Assembly (NCBI GenBank): GCA_030638205.1
Contig: DAOWFB010000045.1
Coordinates: 1-32,551 of the forward strand
Origin: Thalassospiraceae bacterium
GTDB taxonomy: Bacteria > Pseudomonadota > Alphaproteobacteria > Rhodospirillales > Magnetovibrionaceae
Direction: 5' to 3'
DNA length: 32,551 bases
The notes beneath the pieces are model-generated. The model did not search any database. It saw only the letters and a list, made by a program, of their open reading frames with translations, and was not told the DNA's origin. Each line of letters starts with the position of its first letter. The first letter of the stretch is position 1. Made by a program: the position numbers and the translations under genes. This document shows, in pieces, positions 8,114-14,889 of the stretch.

Positions 8114-8890
8114 ATGACACGTTTTGCCGCCAATCTTTCGTTTCTTTTTACCGAGCACCCGTTTGAGGATCGCTTTGCGGCGGCTGCTCAGGCCGGGTTT
8201 GCGGCGGTTGAATTTCTGTTTCCCTACGAGCATAAGCCCGAAACCATTCGTCAACTGGCAGATGATGCCGGGGTAAAGGTGGTGCTTTTTAATGCGCCGC
8301 CGGGCAATTGGGCTGGCGGCGAACGCGGCATTGCCTGCCTTGCCGGGCGCGAAGGTGAATTCAACGAAGGGATTGAACAGGCGGCCCAATATGCTCGCGC
8401 TTTGGGTTGCCCGCGAATTCACGTTCTGGCCGGTGTAACTCCGAAAGGCGCACGCCGTGAGCTTTATTCAAATACATTTTTACAGAACATTAAAACTGCG
8501 GCGTCACATTTTAGCCTTCACGGGGTCGAAGCATTGATAGAGCCGATAAACCCCATTGATATGCCGGGCTACCTTATTAACCTGCCCGAAGATGCAGCAG
8601 AAATAATAGAAAGCGACGGCATGAATAATGTATTCATGCAGTTTGATCTTTATCATGGCGCGATGCAGAACGTGGATTTGATGGGTGCGGTGTGGCGCTA
8701 TATGCCAATCATCCATCATTTTCAGGTCGCCGGATGCCCAGACCGGGGCGAGCCCAATAGTGGCAATGTCGATTACTCGCCAATATTTAAATTAATAAAA
8801 CAAATGGATTTTGATGGCTGGGTTGGTTGCGAATATAAACCCAAGACAGATACGCTTGCGGGCCTTAGTTGGATTAATGAGTTGGATTGA
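8114..8890 (+). CDS. hyi: hydroxypyruvate isomerase / xylose-isomerase-like TIM barrel
   Basis: From ATG 8114 the product is 258 residues, the usual Hyi length, and begins MTRFAANLSFLFTEHPFEDRF as the family does. A TTG 12 codons upstream extends the frame but adds nothing family-like. The family interconverts hydroxypyruvate and tartronate semialdehyde. Metal-site candidates are visible in order: Glu in ALIEPIN, Asp and His in QFDLYHGAM, His in HHFQVAG, and Glu in GCEYKP. Related TIM-barrel isomerases (such as OtnI) are hard to separate by eye, so substrate specificity is less certain than the fold. No other glyoxylate-pathway gene is nearby. It converges with tadE, with 13 bp between stops. 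Confidence 0.85.
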   Translation: MTRFAANLSFLFTEHPFEDRFAAAAQAGFAAVEFLFPYEHKPETIRQLADDAGVKVVLFNAPPGNWAGGERGIACLAGREGEFNEGIEQAAQYARALGCPRIHVLAGVTPKGARRELYSNTFLQNIKTAASHFSLHGVEALIEPINPIDMPGYLINLPEDAAEIIESDGMNNVFMQFDLYHGAMQNVDLMGAVWRYMPIIHHFQVAGCPDRGEPNSGNVDYSPIFKLIKQMDFDGWVGCEYKPKTDTLAGLSWINELD

Positions 8891-8903
8891 TGGGCAGTAG
8901 CTA

Positions 8904-9323
8904 TCAATCTTCGCTTATGGGCGTTACCGATTTGGCATCTAGGGTAAGCGTGGTTCCCACCAATGGGGTTAGAAAAGTAAAACTATATGTTCCTGTAATT
9001 GTCATATAATTTATTGCACCACTGTCATCAATATCTGCATCAAACACCGCACCACTGGCAGATACACCAGTTTGTTGGGCATAGGCATATGTTTCGAGGG
9101 CAGCTTCTGTGATGGATGTGTTGACCATGGCGTGACGGGTTGATTGCTCAACAACAAATTGCATGGAGCTTTTAATCCAATAGATGCGCCCAAAATCAAT
9201 GATGCCCAATACAAACATAATAAAAACTGGAAAAATAAGGGCGAATTCAACTGCCGCAGCACCACGGTCATTTATGGCGCATGTGCGCGCCTTGTTTATG
9301 ATGGAATTAATCTTAAACATCAT
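8904..9323 (-). CDS. tadE: TadE-like pseudopilin
   Basis: A 139-residue protein with the TadE signature: a short basic N-terminus, then RGAAAVEFALIFPVFIMFVLGIIDFGRIYW (about 20-49). The Glu at +5 after the Gly-Ala junction and the hydrophobic helix fit a prepilin-peptidase substrate. The rest is a small periplasmic domain. In the Tad system, TadE is a minor pseudopilin needed for pilus assembly. It starts 4 nt after the stop of the preceding tadE-like gene and is last in the tadG-tadE-tadE cluster. Confidence 0.85.
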   Translation of the reverse strand: MMFKINSIINKARTCAINDRGAAAVEFALIFPVFIMFVLGIIDFGRIYWIKSSMQFVVEQSTRHAMVNTSITEAALETYAYAQQTGVSASGAVFDADIDDSGAINYMTITGTYSFTFLTPLVGTTLTLDAKSVTPISED

Positions 9324-9327
9324 TTTC

Positions 9328-9849
9328 TTATTGAACCCTGATTGTGCTTCCGTTGGTCAATACTATGTCATTGGGCAGAAAATATGGAACATAAGTATAG
9401 GTGGCTGAAATAACAACATAATGGCGCAATGTTCCTGATGGGCAGGTTATAGTGCAGGTGGCGTCTAAATCACCGTTGCTGCATTCACACGTTTTATAAG
9501 GCAAAGGAACAACAAGCTTGGCGGGATTGAGATTTGATGAGTCAATAATCGTTGTTTGTATTGCTGCCATATTTGCCGCACTTGCCGCTATTGCCGCTGC
9601 GCCCGCCGATTTAATTTCTGATTTAACTAATGCATACTGTGCGCCAGAACGAACAGAACTGGTCAGTTCCATTTTGCTAAATACGGCAATGCCATAATCT
9701 ATAAGGCCCATAAAAATTATCATTAACACTGGCGCAACCAGCGCCATTTCAACAGCACTTACGCCATCTTCGGCGCGGGAAAATTTTCGCACCAAAGGTG
9801 CTATTTTTAATATGGTTGGTTTATTCAACAAGGCCGGGGGATACTCCAT
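9328..9849 (-). CDS. second TadE/TadF-like pseudopilin
   Basis: A 173-residue protein with a 30-residue basic leader and then the pseudopilin motif EDGVSAVEMALVAPVLMIIFMGLIDYG (about 27-53). The Gly-Val junction followed by Glu at +5 marks a likely prepilin-peptidase site. The periplasmic part has a Cys-rich patch (CECSNGDLDATCTITC, about 120-135) that could form disulfides. The gene overlaps the 3' end of tadG by 29 bp, which suggests translational coupling. Its start is less certain: the ATG at 9849 lies inside tadG and in-frame TTG codons follow. The role, as TadF-like minor subunit, is inferred from position and motif. Confidence 0.78.
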   Translation of the reverse strand: MEYPPALLNKPTILKIAPLVRKFSRAEDGVSAVEMALVAPVLMIIFMGLIDYGIAVFSKMELTSSVRSGAQYALVKSEIKSAGAAAIAASAANMAAIQTTIIDSSNLNPAKLVVPLPYKTCECSNGDLDATCTITCPSGTLRHYVVISATYTYVPYFLPNDIVLTNGSTIRVQ

Positions 9850-11170
9850 AGTTTACAGGATTGCCACCATACATACTGCACACATTTTGTATTTGCGCAT
9901 CGCCGCCAAATGAAACTGTTTGCCCCACAAGCTGCAAGCAACCGCTGGGCGTTACCTCGCCATTACCACCAAATGAAATATCGTTATTGGGAACATAAAC
10001 CGCACCTGAAATGCTTGCGGCCGCCCCACCGTTAAGACCCACATCGCGAGTGTTGCCGCTGCCAGCGGCAGCACTCTGGTAAAGGGCTATTCCGGTATAA
10101 TTAGTATAATCTTTATCTATGTAATTATCATTTCCAGTGCTAGCTACTCCGCTATAATTACTAACCGTTGGTGCCGACCAGTTAACCGTGGCGCCACCGT
10201 TTATTGTAACCTTGCCGTCATTAACAATTAGCGTAACCCCGGGCGCAGTAAAGCTCGCGTTGCCGTTAATGGTTAGATTTCCCCCGTGAATAATATATAT
10301 GCCAGGCTCCACCACAAGATTATTATTCACAGAAACATTGCCACAGATAACCGTTGCTACCGTTAGGTTGCCAGAGCCGCCAGAATTGGAAAGGGTGCCG
10401 CCAGCTAAATCAAGGTTTGCATCTTGGCATCCGGATATATTGGGAACCGCAAGATTTTCAAAAGGGTCATCCATTGTTGTTTGTACTTCTCCAACCACAT
10501 CGCACCCTGCATCAACAATTATGTCAGTTCCGACGGTGCCATCAATTGCGCCATGCGACATTATGCAATCAGCAGTTAGGGTATCACCGCTTACCTTGAT
10601 TGACTCGTTGGGGTTTTCTGTACCGTCTGAATTTGCAAAAACTCCGCAACCATCCATGGATACAGAAGCATTTTGCACGTTAATTCCGGTTCCGCTTGGT
10701 GCCAGCGAAATCATGCAGGCATCGTTTTTACCAACCGTGGTGGCGACGGCACGGGTGTTTGATTCTGGAACTATGTTTGAAATTATTTGCGAAAGAAACG
10801 TGTTAAGCGGGTGTACGATTGTTATTTCAACATACCCGGTATCGCCGGCAAATGCGCCTGCAAGCGGAGGTGAATTAAGGGCCATCACATCGGTGCCATC
10901 TATGAACCCGTGTCTGGTCGCTTCGGCCTTTGCCACGATCAGCATGGCTGAATTGGTTGCACCAAATGTACGCTCAAGGGCGGCTGAAACAGCTGCGGCA
11001 TCTGTTGCGGTTTGCATGTTGCGTCGTTCCTTGAACCACATTCCGGCATCAATGCCCAAACCGACAAATCCCAATATAACAGGAAGCGTTAATGCAAACA
11101 TAACGGCAACGGCACCGCCCTCGTTGCCAATGAACCGTCTAATTATTTTTTTCTTATTCTTGTTAGGCAT
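9821..11170 (-). CDS. tadG: TadG-like pilus assembly protein with beta-solenoid-like C-terminus
   Basis: A 449-residue protein. Residues 1-60 form the TadG N-terminus: a basic leader, the GGAVAVMFALTLPVILGFVGLGIDAG membrane helix, then the helical MQTATDAAAVSAAL segment. The rest is predicted periplasmic or surface-exposed and rich in Gly, Asn, Thr and Val. Between about residues 270 and 330 it shows short beta-strand repeats (GIYIIHGGNLTINGNASF and similar) like polymer-forming or adhesin folds. I see no von Willebrand MIDAS motif (DxSxS), which many TadG proteins have. It is first in a minus-strand cluster with two tadE-like genes. A strong Crp-type promoter candidate lies 100-142 bp upstream. 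Confidence 0.82.
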   Translation of the reverse strand: MPNKNKKKIIRRFIGNEGGAVAVMFALTLPVILGFVGLGIDAGMWFKERRNMQTATDAAAVSAALERTFGATNSAMLIVAKAEATRHGFIDGTDVMALNSPPLAGAFAGDTGYVEITIVHPLNTFLSQIISNIVPESNTRAVATTVGKNDACMISLAPSGTGINVQNASVSMDGCGVFANSDGTENPNESIKVSGDTLTADCIMSHGAIDGTVGTDIIVDAGCDVVGEVQTTMDDPFENLAVPNISGCQDANLDLAGGTLSNSGGSGNLTVATVICGNVSVNNNLVVEPGIYIIHGGNLTINGNASFTAPGVTLIVNDGKVTINGGATVNWSAPTVSNYSGVASTGNDNYIDKDYTNYTGIALYQSAAAGSGNTRDVGLNGGAAASISGAVYVPNNDISFGGNGEVTPSGCLQLVGQTVSFGGDAQIQNVCSMYGGNPVNYGVSPGLVE

Positions 11171-11269
11171 AATTCTTACCAGTTTTGTTAAATATGCTAA
11201 ATATTGGCACTACATTCCATAGTAGCCTCAAGCAATAATATCCACCTTAAGATATCCCTTAAGTAGCTT

Positions 11270-11312
11270 ATTATCTTGGATATTGTCATTATTTACAGTG
11301 ATGCCCATCACG
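11270..11312 (-). promoter_or_regulatory. Crp-type operator and -10 for tadG
   Basis: Read on the minus strand, CGTGA-TGGGCA-TCACT (11297-11312) contains a perfect GTGA-N6-TCAC palindrome, the core of a Crp/Fnr-family site. GATAAT, 5/6 to the -10 consensus, lies at 11270-11275 on the same strand. Their centres are 32 bp apart, matching class II Crp promoters, where the activator overlaps the -35 position. The implied leader of tadG is about 93 nt. The Crp-type gene at 12950 is the obvious candidate activator. Confidence 0.5.
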
Positions 11313-11541
11313 GAAAAAAGCGGCTATTTATCTTAGGTTACATGATGATTTGGGGCCGTCCCTAGGGGGGTAAAGCCTGTGGGTATGGGGTCAGGGAATA
11401 GGAATAGGGCATTTATCGCCATATGGGGCCTAAAAAGCCCCTAATTTGAGGTAACGTTGAGGTCGCCAGAATACTGTACTGGACGCTCTTTTGGCTTTAA
11501 ACTCAACTATATAGGCCACAATAAGGGCCATTTGTGCTATC

Positions 11542-11597
11542 AATACCAGAATTGGCAATACCAGAATTGGCAATGCCAGAACTATCCCAGAACTATA
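11542..11597. repeat. nested 15-bp and 11-bp tandem repeats upstream of tadD
   Basis: AATACCAGAATTGGC is present at 11542-11556 and 11557-11571, with a decayed third copy from 11572. This runs into an 11-bp tandem pair, CCAGAACTATC (11576-11586) and CCAGAACTATA (11587-11597). All copies lie in the leader of tadD. Confidence 0.85.
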
Positions 11598-11631
11598 AAT
11601 GATTAATGAGAAACAAAGCGAAAAAGTGAAT

Positions 11632-12435
11632 ATGATGCCAAGTCGTCCCAAATCAGCAATAACCAGCATTTATACAATGGTGACTCCGGTTCTTGTTCTG
11701 AGCTTTATTCTGGCTGGATGTGCAGGTTTTGGCGGCGGGGCAAGCAGCTCAAAAGCAAAAGAAGATGAAAATATAATTGAAAGCGCAATGCTAAAGGCCG
11801 CGGTTGAGGCAGAACAGCAGAACAATTTTGATGCAGCAGCAGGGTATTATGCACGCTTGTTGCGATTGAAGCCTGATGATATTGAAACAGCTGTGCTACT
11901 TGGCCGTAATCTTAGATATTCGGGGAGTGCCAACAAGGCCGCTGATGTTTTTTCAGAATTATCAAAGAGCAACCCCGATAACACCACTATCAAGCTTGAG
12001 CATGCCAAGGCACTAATTGCATTAGGAGAATTCGGCGCTGCCTTGCCATTGCTGAATAGTGTTATAATTTCTGACGGCAATAATTGGCAAGCATTTTCAG
12101 CCCTTGGCATAGCATACGATTCATTGGGAAATTATAAAATGGCAGAAAAAAGTTTTTCCACTGCGCTATCTGTCAGCCCGAATAATCCGGTTGTGATGAA
12201 CAATATGGCCATGTCCCTTGCGCAGGCCGGGCGCATAAAAGAAGCCATCTCCACGCTTGAAAAAGCAGCCGCGCTAAACAGGGCCAGTCCACACATAAGG
12301 CAAAACCTTGCTCTTTTGTATGGAATAAATGGAGATAGGGAAAAGGCAAAAACACTCGCATCAATGGATCTTGACCCAAAAGAGGTTGAAACAAACACCA
12401 GTTTTTACCGTCGTTTTGAGGGGGCTGGCCAATGA
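11632..12435 (+). CDS. tadD: TadD-like TPR lipoprotein
   Basis: From ATG 11632 the product is 267 residues; an in-frame ATG at 11599 would add 11. I prefer the shorter form because it places the lipobox FILAGC at Cys30, a normal distance for a lipoprotein signal peptide, but neither start has a convincing ribosome-binding site. After the lipobox come at least four tetratricopeptide units (about residues 60-220), with signatures such as NNWQAFSALGIAYDSLGNY and NNPVVMNNMAMSLAQAGR. TadD is the pilotin-like outer-membrane TPR lipoprotein that helps secretin assembly in Tad systems. The stop overlaps the start of the PilZ gene in an ATGA. Confidence 0.85.
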   Translation: MMPSRPKSAITSIYTMVTPVLVLSFILAGCAGFGGGASSSKAKEDENIIESAMLKAAVEAEQQNNFDAAAGYYARLLRLKPDDIETAVLLGRNLRYSGSANKAADVFSELSKSNPDNTTIKLEHAKALIALGEFGAALPLLNSVIISDGNNWQAFSALGIAYDSLGNYKMAEKSFSTALSVSPNNPVVMNNMAMSLAQAGRIKEAISTLEKAAALNRASPHIRQNLALLYGINGDREKAKTLASMDLDPKEVETNTSFYRRFEGAGQ

Positions 12436-12833
12436 GCACCAAGCAAGAGCCCGATAAAGAACCACAAGAAGGTCAGGCCAGGCGCGGTGCCGTTCGCCTG
12501 ACAACGGTTTATGGCGGCCGCGTTTGCCAGTCCGGAAAGGCATATCCATGCGTTATTTCAGACGTTTCTGAAACCGGGGTAAGGTTACGCCTGAAAGATA
12601 TTGAAAACAAATCATCCATAATTTCAGACTATCCGGTACAATTGATTTTTGATCGCTTGGGCGAATACAAATCATTAAATGGCGATATGGTGTGGCTTGG
12701 GGGCGAAGATGCAACTATGGGCATTAAATTTTCTGATATTGAAAAAAAGCGTCACCGTGTCATATCGGCACTTATGCCAAATCGGTGGAATCTTGTGCAA
12801 AATAGCGCATCGGCAGAGGGCGAAAATGGGTAA
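12432..12833 (+). CDS. PilZ-domain protein (c-di-GMP receptor)
   Basis: A 133-residue single-domain protein. The two c-di-GMP contact motifs of PilZ domains are visible: RRxxxR at residues 17-22 (RRGAVR) and DxSxxG at 44-49 (DVSETG), followed by strands ending in the family-like MGIKFSDI (about 97-104). The start codon overlaps the tadD stop (ATGA), so the two are almost certainly translationally coupled. This coupling places a c-di-GMP sensor inside the pilus locus. What it contacts is not shown; pilus assembly components are the natural guess. No membrane segment or second domain is present. Confidence 0.85.
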   Translation: MSTKQEPDKEPQEGQARRGAVRLTTVYGGRVCQSGKAYPCVISDVSETGVRLRLKDIENKSSIISDYPVQLIFDRLGEYKSLNGDMVWLGGEDATMGIKFSDIEKKRHRVISALMPNRWNLVQNSASAEGENG

Positions 12834-12949
12834 TATTTAGCCCATTGCAAGTGTCCTCACCCTTTGTCAAGATGATGTAATATAAAAGAATTGATCCATA
12901 AGGCACTACCAAATCATGATAAATTGGCGGCCAGAATGAGTAATCCAGA

Positions 12950-13657
12950 ATGACAAAAAAAGATCCAAAAAAAGGAAACGGAGGCATCCGTAGCCTGAAA
13001 GGTGTCGAGCTGCTTACCGAGGCACCGCCTGAAATAGTGGCCGATATGGAACAGAAATGTCGCTGGCTGAGCTTTGAGGCAAACCAGATAATCGTGGACC
13101 GTGACGACGAGTCTACGGACGTATATTTAATCATAAGCGGCAAGGTCAAGGTCATGGATTTTCTGGCCGATGATCAGGAAATTGCCTTGGCCGAACTTGG
13201 CCCCGGTGCCAGCTTTGGCGAGCTTTCGGCAATGGATAAATCCAAGCGTTCGGCCCGGGTTACGGCGTTGGAAGACACCGTTATGGCCACCATCAGCAGC
13301 ACTGATTTCCGCCGGTTACTTATGGATGTCCCGGGCATTGCTGTAATGCTTCTAAAGCGTTTTGCTGCCCTTATCCGTACCCTAAATACCCGCATAACGG
13401 CGCTCAGCACCATGACCCCGCACCAAAGGGTCTATTACGAGCTTATCCGTATGTCCGAGCCAAACCCGCAAGGAGATGGTTCTTGGCTTATCCACTATCT
13501 TCCCAAACACGAAGAAATTGCCAGTTGGTCAGGCACATCACGCGAAGATGTGGCCATGGCAATTGGACATCTGGCGCGGGAAGGGATTGTTGGCCGTAAG
13601 CATAAGTCGTTGATAATAAAGGACCATGACCGTCTACAAATGCTTTTGAACCTGTGA
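12950..13657 (+). CDS. Crp/Fnr-family transcriptional regulator, Crp-like
   Basis: A 235-residue regulator with a cyclic-nucleotide-binding domain (about 20-140), a C-helix, and a Crp-type helix-turn-helix (about 183-212). The phosphate-binding cassette keeps the Crp residues for cyclic nucleotide: Gly90-Glu91-Leu92 and Arg100-Ser101-Ala102. There is no N-terminal cysteine cluster, so it is not an Fnr-type iron-sulfur sensor. The recognition helix reads SREDVAM (197-203): the Arg-Glu pair that reads GTGA in E. coli Crp is kept, but the second Arg is replaced by Met. The ATG lacks a strong ribosome-binding site. It lies between the tadD-PilZ pair and flp, so control of the Tad locus is a fair inference. 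Confidence 0.88.
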   Translation: MTKKDPKKGNGGIRSLKGVELLTEAPPEIVADMEQKCRWLSFEANQIIVDRDDESTDVYLIISGKVKVMDFLADDQEIALAELGPGASFGELSAMDKSKRSARVTALEDTVMATISSTDFRRLLMDVPGIAVMLLKRFAALIRTLNTRITALSTMTPHQRVYYELIRMSEPNPQGDGSWLIHYLPKHEEIASWSGTSREDVAMAIGHLAREGIVGRKHKSLIIKDHDRLQMLLNL

Positions 13658-13685
13658 TGCCAGCCTGTGATGCCAGCCTGTGATG
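13651..13685. repeat. 13-bp tandem repeat across the Crp-type gene stop codon
   Basis: CCTGTGATGCCAG occurs at 13651-13663 and 13664-13676, followed by a partial copy CCTGTGATG (13677-13685). The first copy contains the TGA stop (13655-13657). Each copy contains TGTGA, a Crp half-site, so the array also multiplies a potential regulator contact. Confidence 0.9.
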
Positions 13686-13721
13686 GGGGTCATACTTGCA
13701 GTATTTTAATTCTGTTAGATT
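13679..13721 (+). promoter_or_regulatory. candidate Crp-type operator and -10 downstream of the regulator gene
   Basis: TGTGA-TGGGGG-TCATA (13679-13694) resembles a Crp site with one weak half. TAGATT (13716-13721), 4/6 to the -10 consensus, has its centre 32 bp from the operator centre, the same spacing as at tadG. A transcript would start near 13728 and meet the hairpin at 13738-13791 almost at once, or read through toward flp. The operator partly overlaps a tandem repeat, so it may be fortuitous. Confidence 0.3.
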
Positions 13722-13737
13722 CGTGATAATGAAAATA

Positions 13738-13791
13738 TCTGGAAACTAAAGTCCGTTTATTTAATGCACGGTCTTTAACCTAGATTTTTTT
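13738..13791 (+). terminator. possible intrinsic terminator after the Crp-type gene
   Basis: An interrupted hairpin is visible: TCTGG (13738-13742) can pair with CCTAGA (13779-13784, one bulge), and AAAGTCCGT (13748-13756) with ACGGTCTTT (13768-13776, one T-T mismatch). Seven T residues follow directly (13785-13791). Position suggests it ends the Crp-type transcript about 130 nt past the stop codon. The internal loops make it weaker than the flp terminator. Confidence 0.45.
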
Positions 13792-14010
13792 ATACCCGAA
13801 CTTCTGGTTCCTTGATGGTGCTGAATTACGGGAAAGTAAACTGATCGGACACCGTTCAGGCAAGGCTATAGTTTTTAATCTGTTGTAATATAAGGTTAAT
13901 TTTATACTATACCTTGACTTGAATACATAGTTAGGCCAATCTGTCTAACCATTTAAAGGGCGTTCGGTTTAACTATAATCTGGCCTTGAGTTATAATTAG
14001 GAGTTTCAAA
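13792..14010 (+). other. flp upstream region
   Basis: This AT-rich, gene-free stretch must hold or extend the flp promoter. TATAAT at 13974-13979 is a perfect -10 hexamer, giving a leader of about 25 nt, but the -35 position has no match, which would fit an activator-dependent promoter. TTGACT at 13914-13919 is a good -35 with no good -10 at 17 bp. I see no sigma-54 -24/-12 element and no exact CtrA box (TTAA-N7-TTAA). Confidence 0.35.
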
Positions 14011-14181
14011 ATGACAAAATTTTATAGCCATTTAACCCGTTTCAAGAATGACGAGTCTGGTGCTACCGCAATTGAATATGGTCTCATTGCAGCACTTATT
14101 GCCGTTGTTCTGATCACCGCCCTCAGCCTTGTGGGCAACGATCTTAGTAACAAATTTACTGAAATCAGCACAGCGCTTTAA
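14011..14181 (+). CDS. flp: Flp-type major pilin
   Basis: A 56-residue prepilin with an 18-residue basic leader and the Flp processing motif: Gly18 followed by ATAIEYGLIAALIAVVLITA. Cleavage after Gly18 would leave Glu at +5 and Tyr at +6, the hallmark Glu-Tyr pair of Flp/Fap pilins. The mature pilin would be about 38 residues, almost all of it the assembly helix plus a short polar tail. AGGAG lies 7 nt before the ATG. The prepilin peptidase gene cpaA follows after a strong terminator, so flp is probably a separate, highly expressed transcript. Confidence 0.93.
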   Translation: MTKFYSHLTRFKNDESGATAIEYGLIAALIAVVLITALSLVGNDLSNKFTEISTAL

Positions 14182-14230
14182 TTAGCTTAATGCTATTCGG
14201 TGACCCCATTATTTATGGGTAGTAATTGAA

Positions 14231-14265
14231 AAACAGTCGTTCCTAACGGGACGGCTGTTTTTTTT
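14231..14265 (+). terminator. intrinsic terminator after flp
   Basis: The stem AAACAGTCGTTCC (14231-14243) pairs along its full 13-bp length with GGGACGGCTGTTT (14248-14260), allowing two G-U pairs. The loop is TAAC and an uninterrupted T-run to 14265 follows. It lies 50 bp after the flp stop and 48 bp before cpaA. Such a terminator separates abundant pilin mRNA from the peptidase gene. Confidence 0.88.
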
Positions 14266-14312
14266 GTTTAATTTAATTACGCCCCAATTGGTAGATGTGA
14301 TTAGAATATAAA

Positions 14313-14846
14313 ATGGCCATTATTCACAACATTTCATTTATTGCATTCATTGTTCTTATCCTCATCGCCGCGCGTAGCGATGCCAAAGTGCTGCGCATAC
14401 CTAACTGGATATCGTTGGCTTTATTGGTAAATTTTCTTATTGCCGGATTTGCGGCAGGAATGCCATTGGTTGATATTGCAATTAGTCTTGGGGTTGGGGT
14501 TGGTGCGCTTGTAGTTGGGTTTGTGCTGTTTTTTCTACGCCTGTTTGGTGGCGGCGATGCCAAGCTATACGCGGCAATAGCCTTGTGGATGGGTTGGCCG
14601 CTTGTTGGTTATTATTCGGTTGCGGTGCTGTTGCTGGGCGGTGCTGTTGCCATTATTGCCGTGCTGCTAAGAAAGGGGCTTGGTTTGTGGCCCGACTGGC
14701 TGGTTAATTCCGCCCGTGGATTGTTTGAAAAAGACAAGGCGCTGCCTTATGGGTTGGCCATTGTTGCGGGTGCAATGGTGACTATCCCACGAATGGCGTT
14801 GCTGCCTGATGGCTGGCTCGATATTGTGGATATTATTGTAATTTAA
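14313..14846 (+). CDS. cpaA: prepilin peptidase, TadV/CpaA type
   Basis: A 177-residue polytopic A24-family aspartic peptidase with about six membrane segments. The two catalytic aspartates are visible: Asp23 in ARSDAKVLRIPNW and Asp82 in FGGGDAKL (a GxGD-type motif). It lacks the N-terminal methyltransferase domain of PilD, as expected for the Tad type. It should remove the leader of Flp (14011-14181) and of the TadE-like pseudopilins. It converges on tadC with 28 bp between stop codons and no hairpin between them; instead a tandem repeat fills the junction. Confidence 0.93.
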   Translation: MAIIHNISFIAFIVLILIAARSDAKVLRIPNWISLALLVNFLIAGFAAGMPLVDIAISLGVGVGALVVGFVLFFLRLFGGGDAKLYAAIALWMGWPLVGYYSVAVLLLGGAVAIIAVLLRKGLGLWPDWLVNSARGLFEKDKALPYGLAIVAGAMVTIPRMALLPDGWLDIVDIIVI

Positions 14847-14854
14847 TTCCCGGC

Positions 14855-14889
14855 CTGCCTAGTTACCAATCTGCCTAGTTGCCAATCTG
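14855..14889. repeat. 16-bp tandem duplication over the tadC stop codon
   Basis: CTGCCTAGTTACCAAT (14855-14870) is followed by CTGCCTAGTTGCCAAT (14871-14886) and a further CTG. The second copy encodes the last residues and TAG stop of tadC on the minus strand. The first copy is the same sequence, with one mismatch, lying just past the stop in the cpaA/tadC junction. Confidence 0.9.

Larger units (their letters stand above)
11171..11598. other. 428-bp divergent control region between tadG and tadD
   Basis: This region should hold promoters for both divergent Tad units. It contains a perfect GTGA-N6-TCAC palindrome (11298-11311) with a minus-strand -10 hexamer, a CTTAAG-N6-CTTAAG double palindrome (11246-11263), a short GGGGC/GCCCC hairpin at 11425-11441 without a T-run, and a tandem-repeat array at 11542-11597. 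I find no gene in it; a minus-strand open frame crossing into tadD is judged a shadow. Confidence 0.5.

Noticed and set aside
10299..11222. Long 307-codon plus-strand frame opposite tadG
   Set aside because: Antisense to a well-supported TadG gene; its Pro/Ser/Ala-rich translation has no family features or ribosome-binding site.
11246..11263. CTTAAG-N6-CTTAAG double palindrome as a CtrA site
   Set aside because: The spacing between TTAA halves is 8 rather than 7, so it does not match the CtrA box; no other exact CtrA box was seen near flp.
11430..11669. 79-codon minus-strand hydrophobic frame in the tadG/tadD region
   Set aside because: It overlaps the tadD start, and its hydrophobic core (ALPILVLPILVL) is simply the antisense reading of the tandem repeat at 11542-11597.
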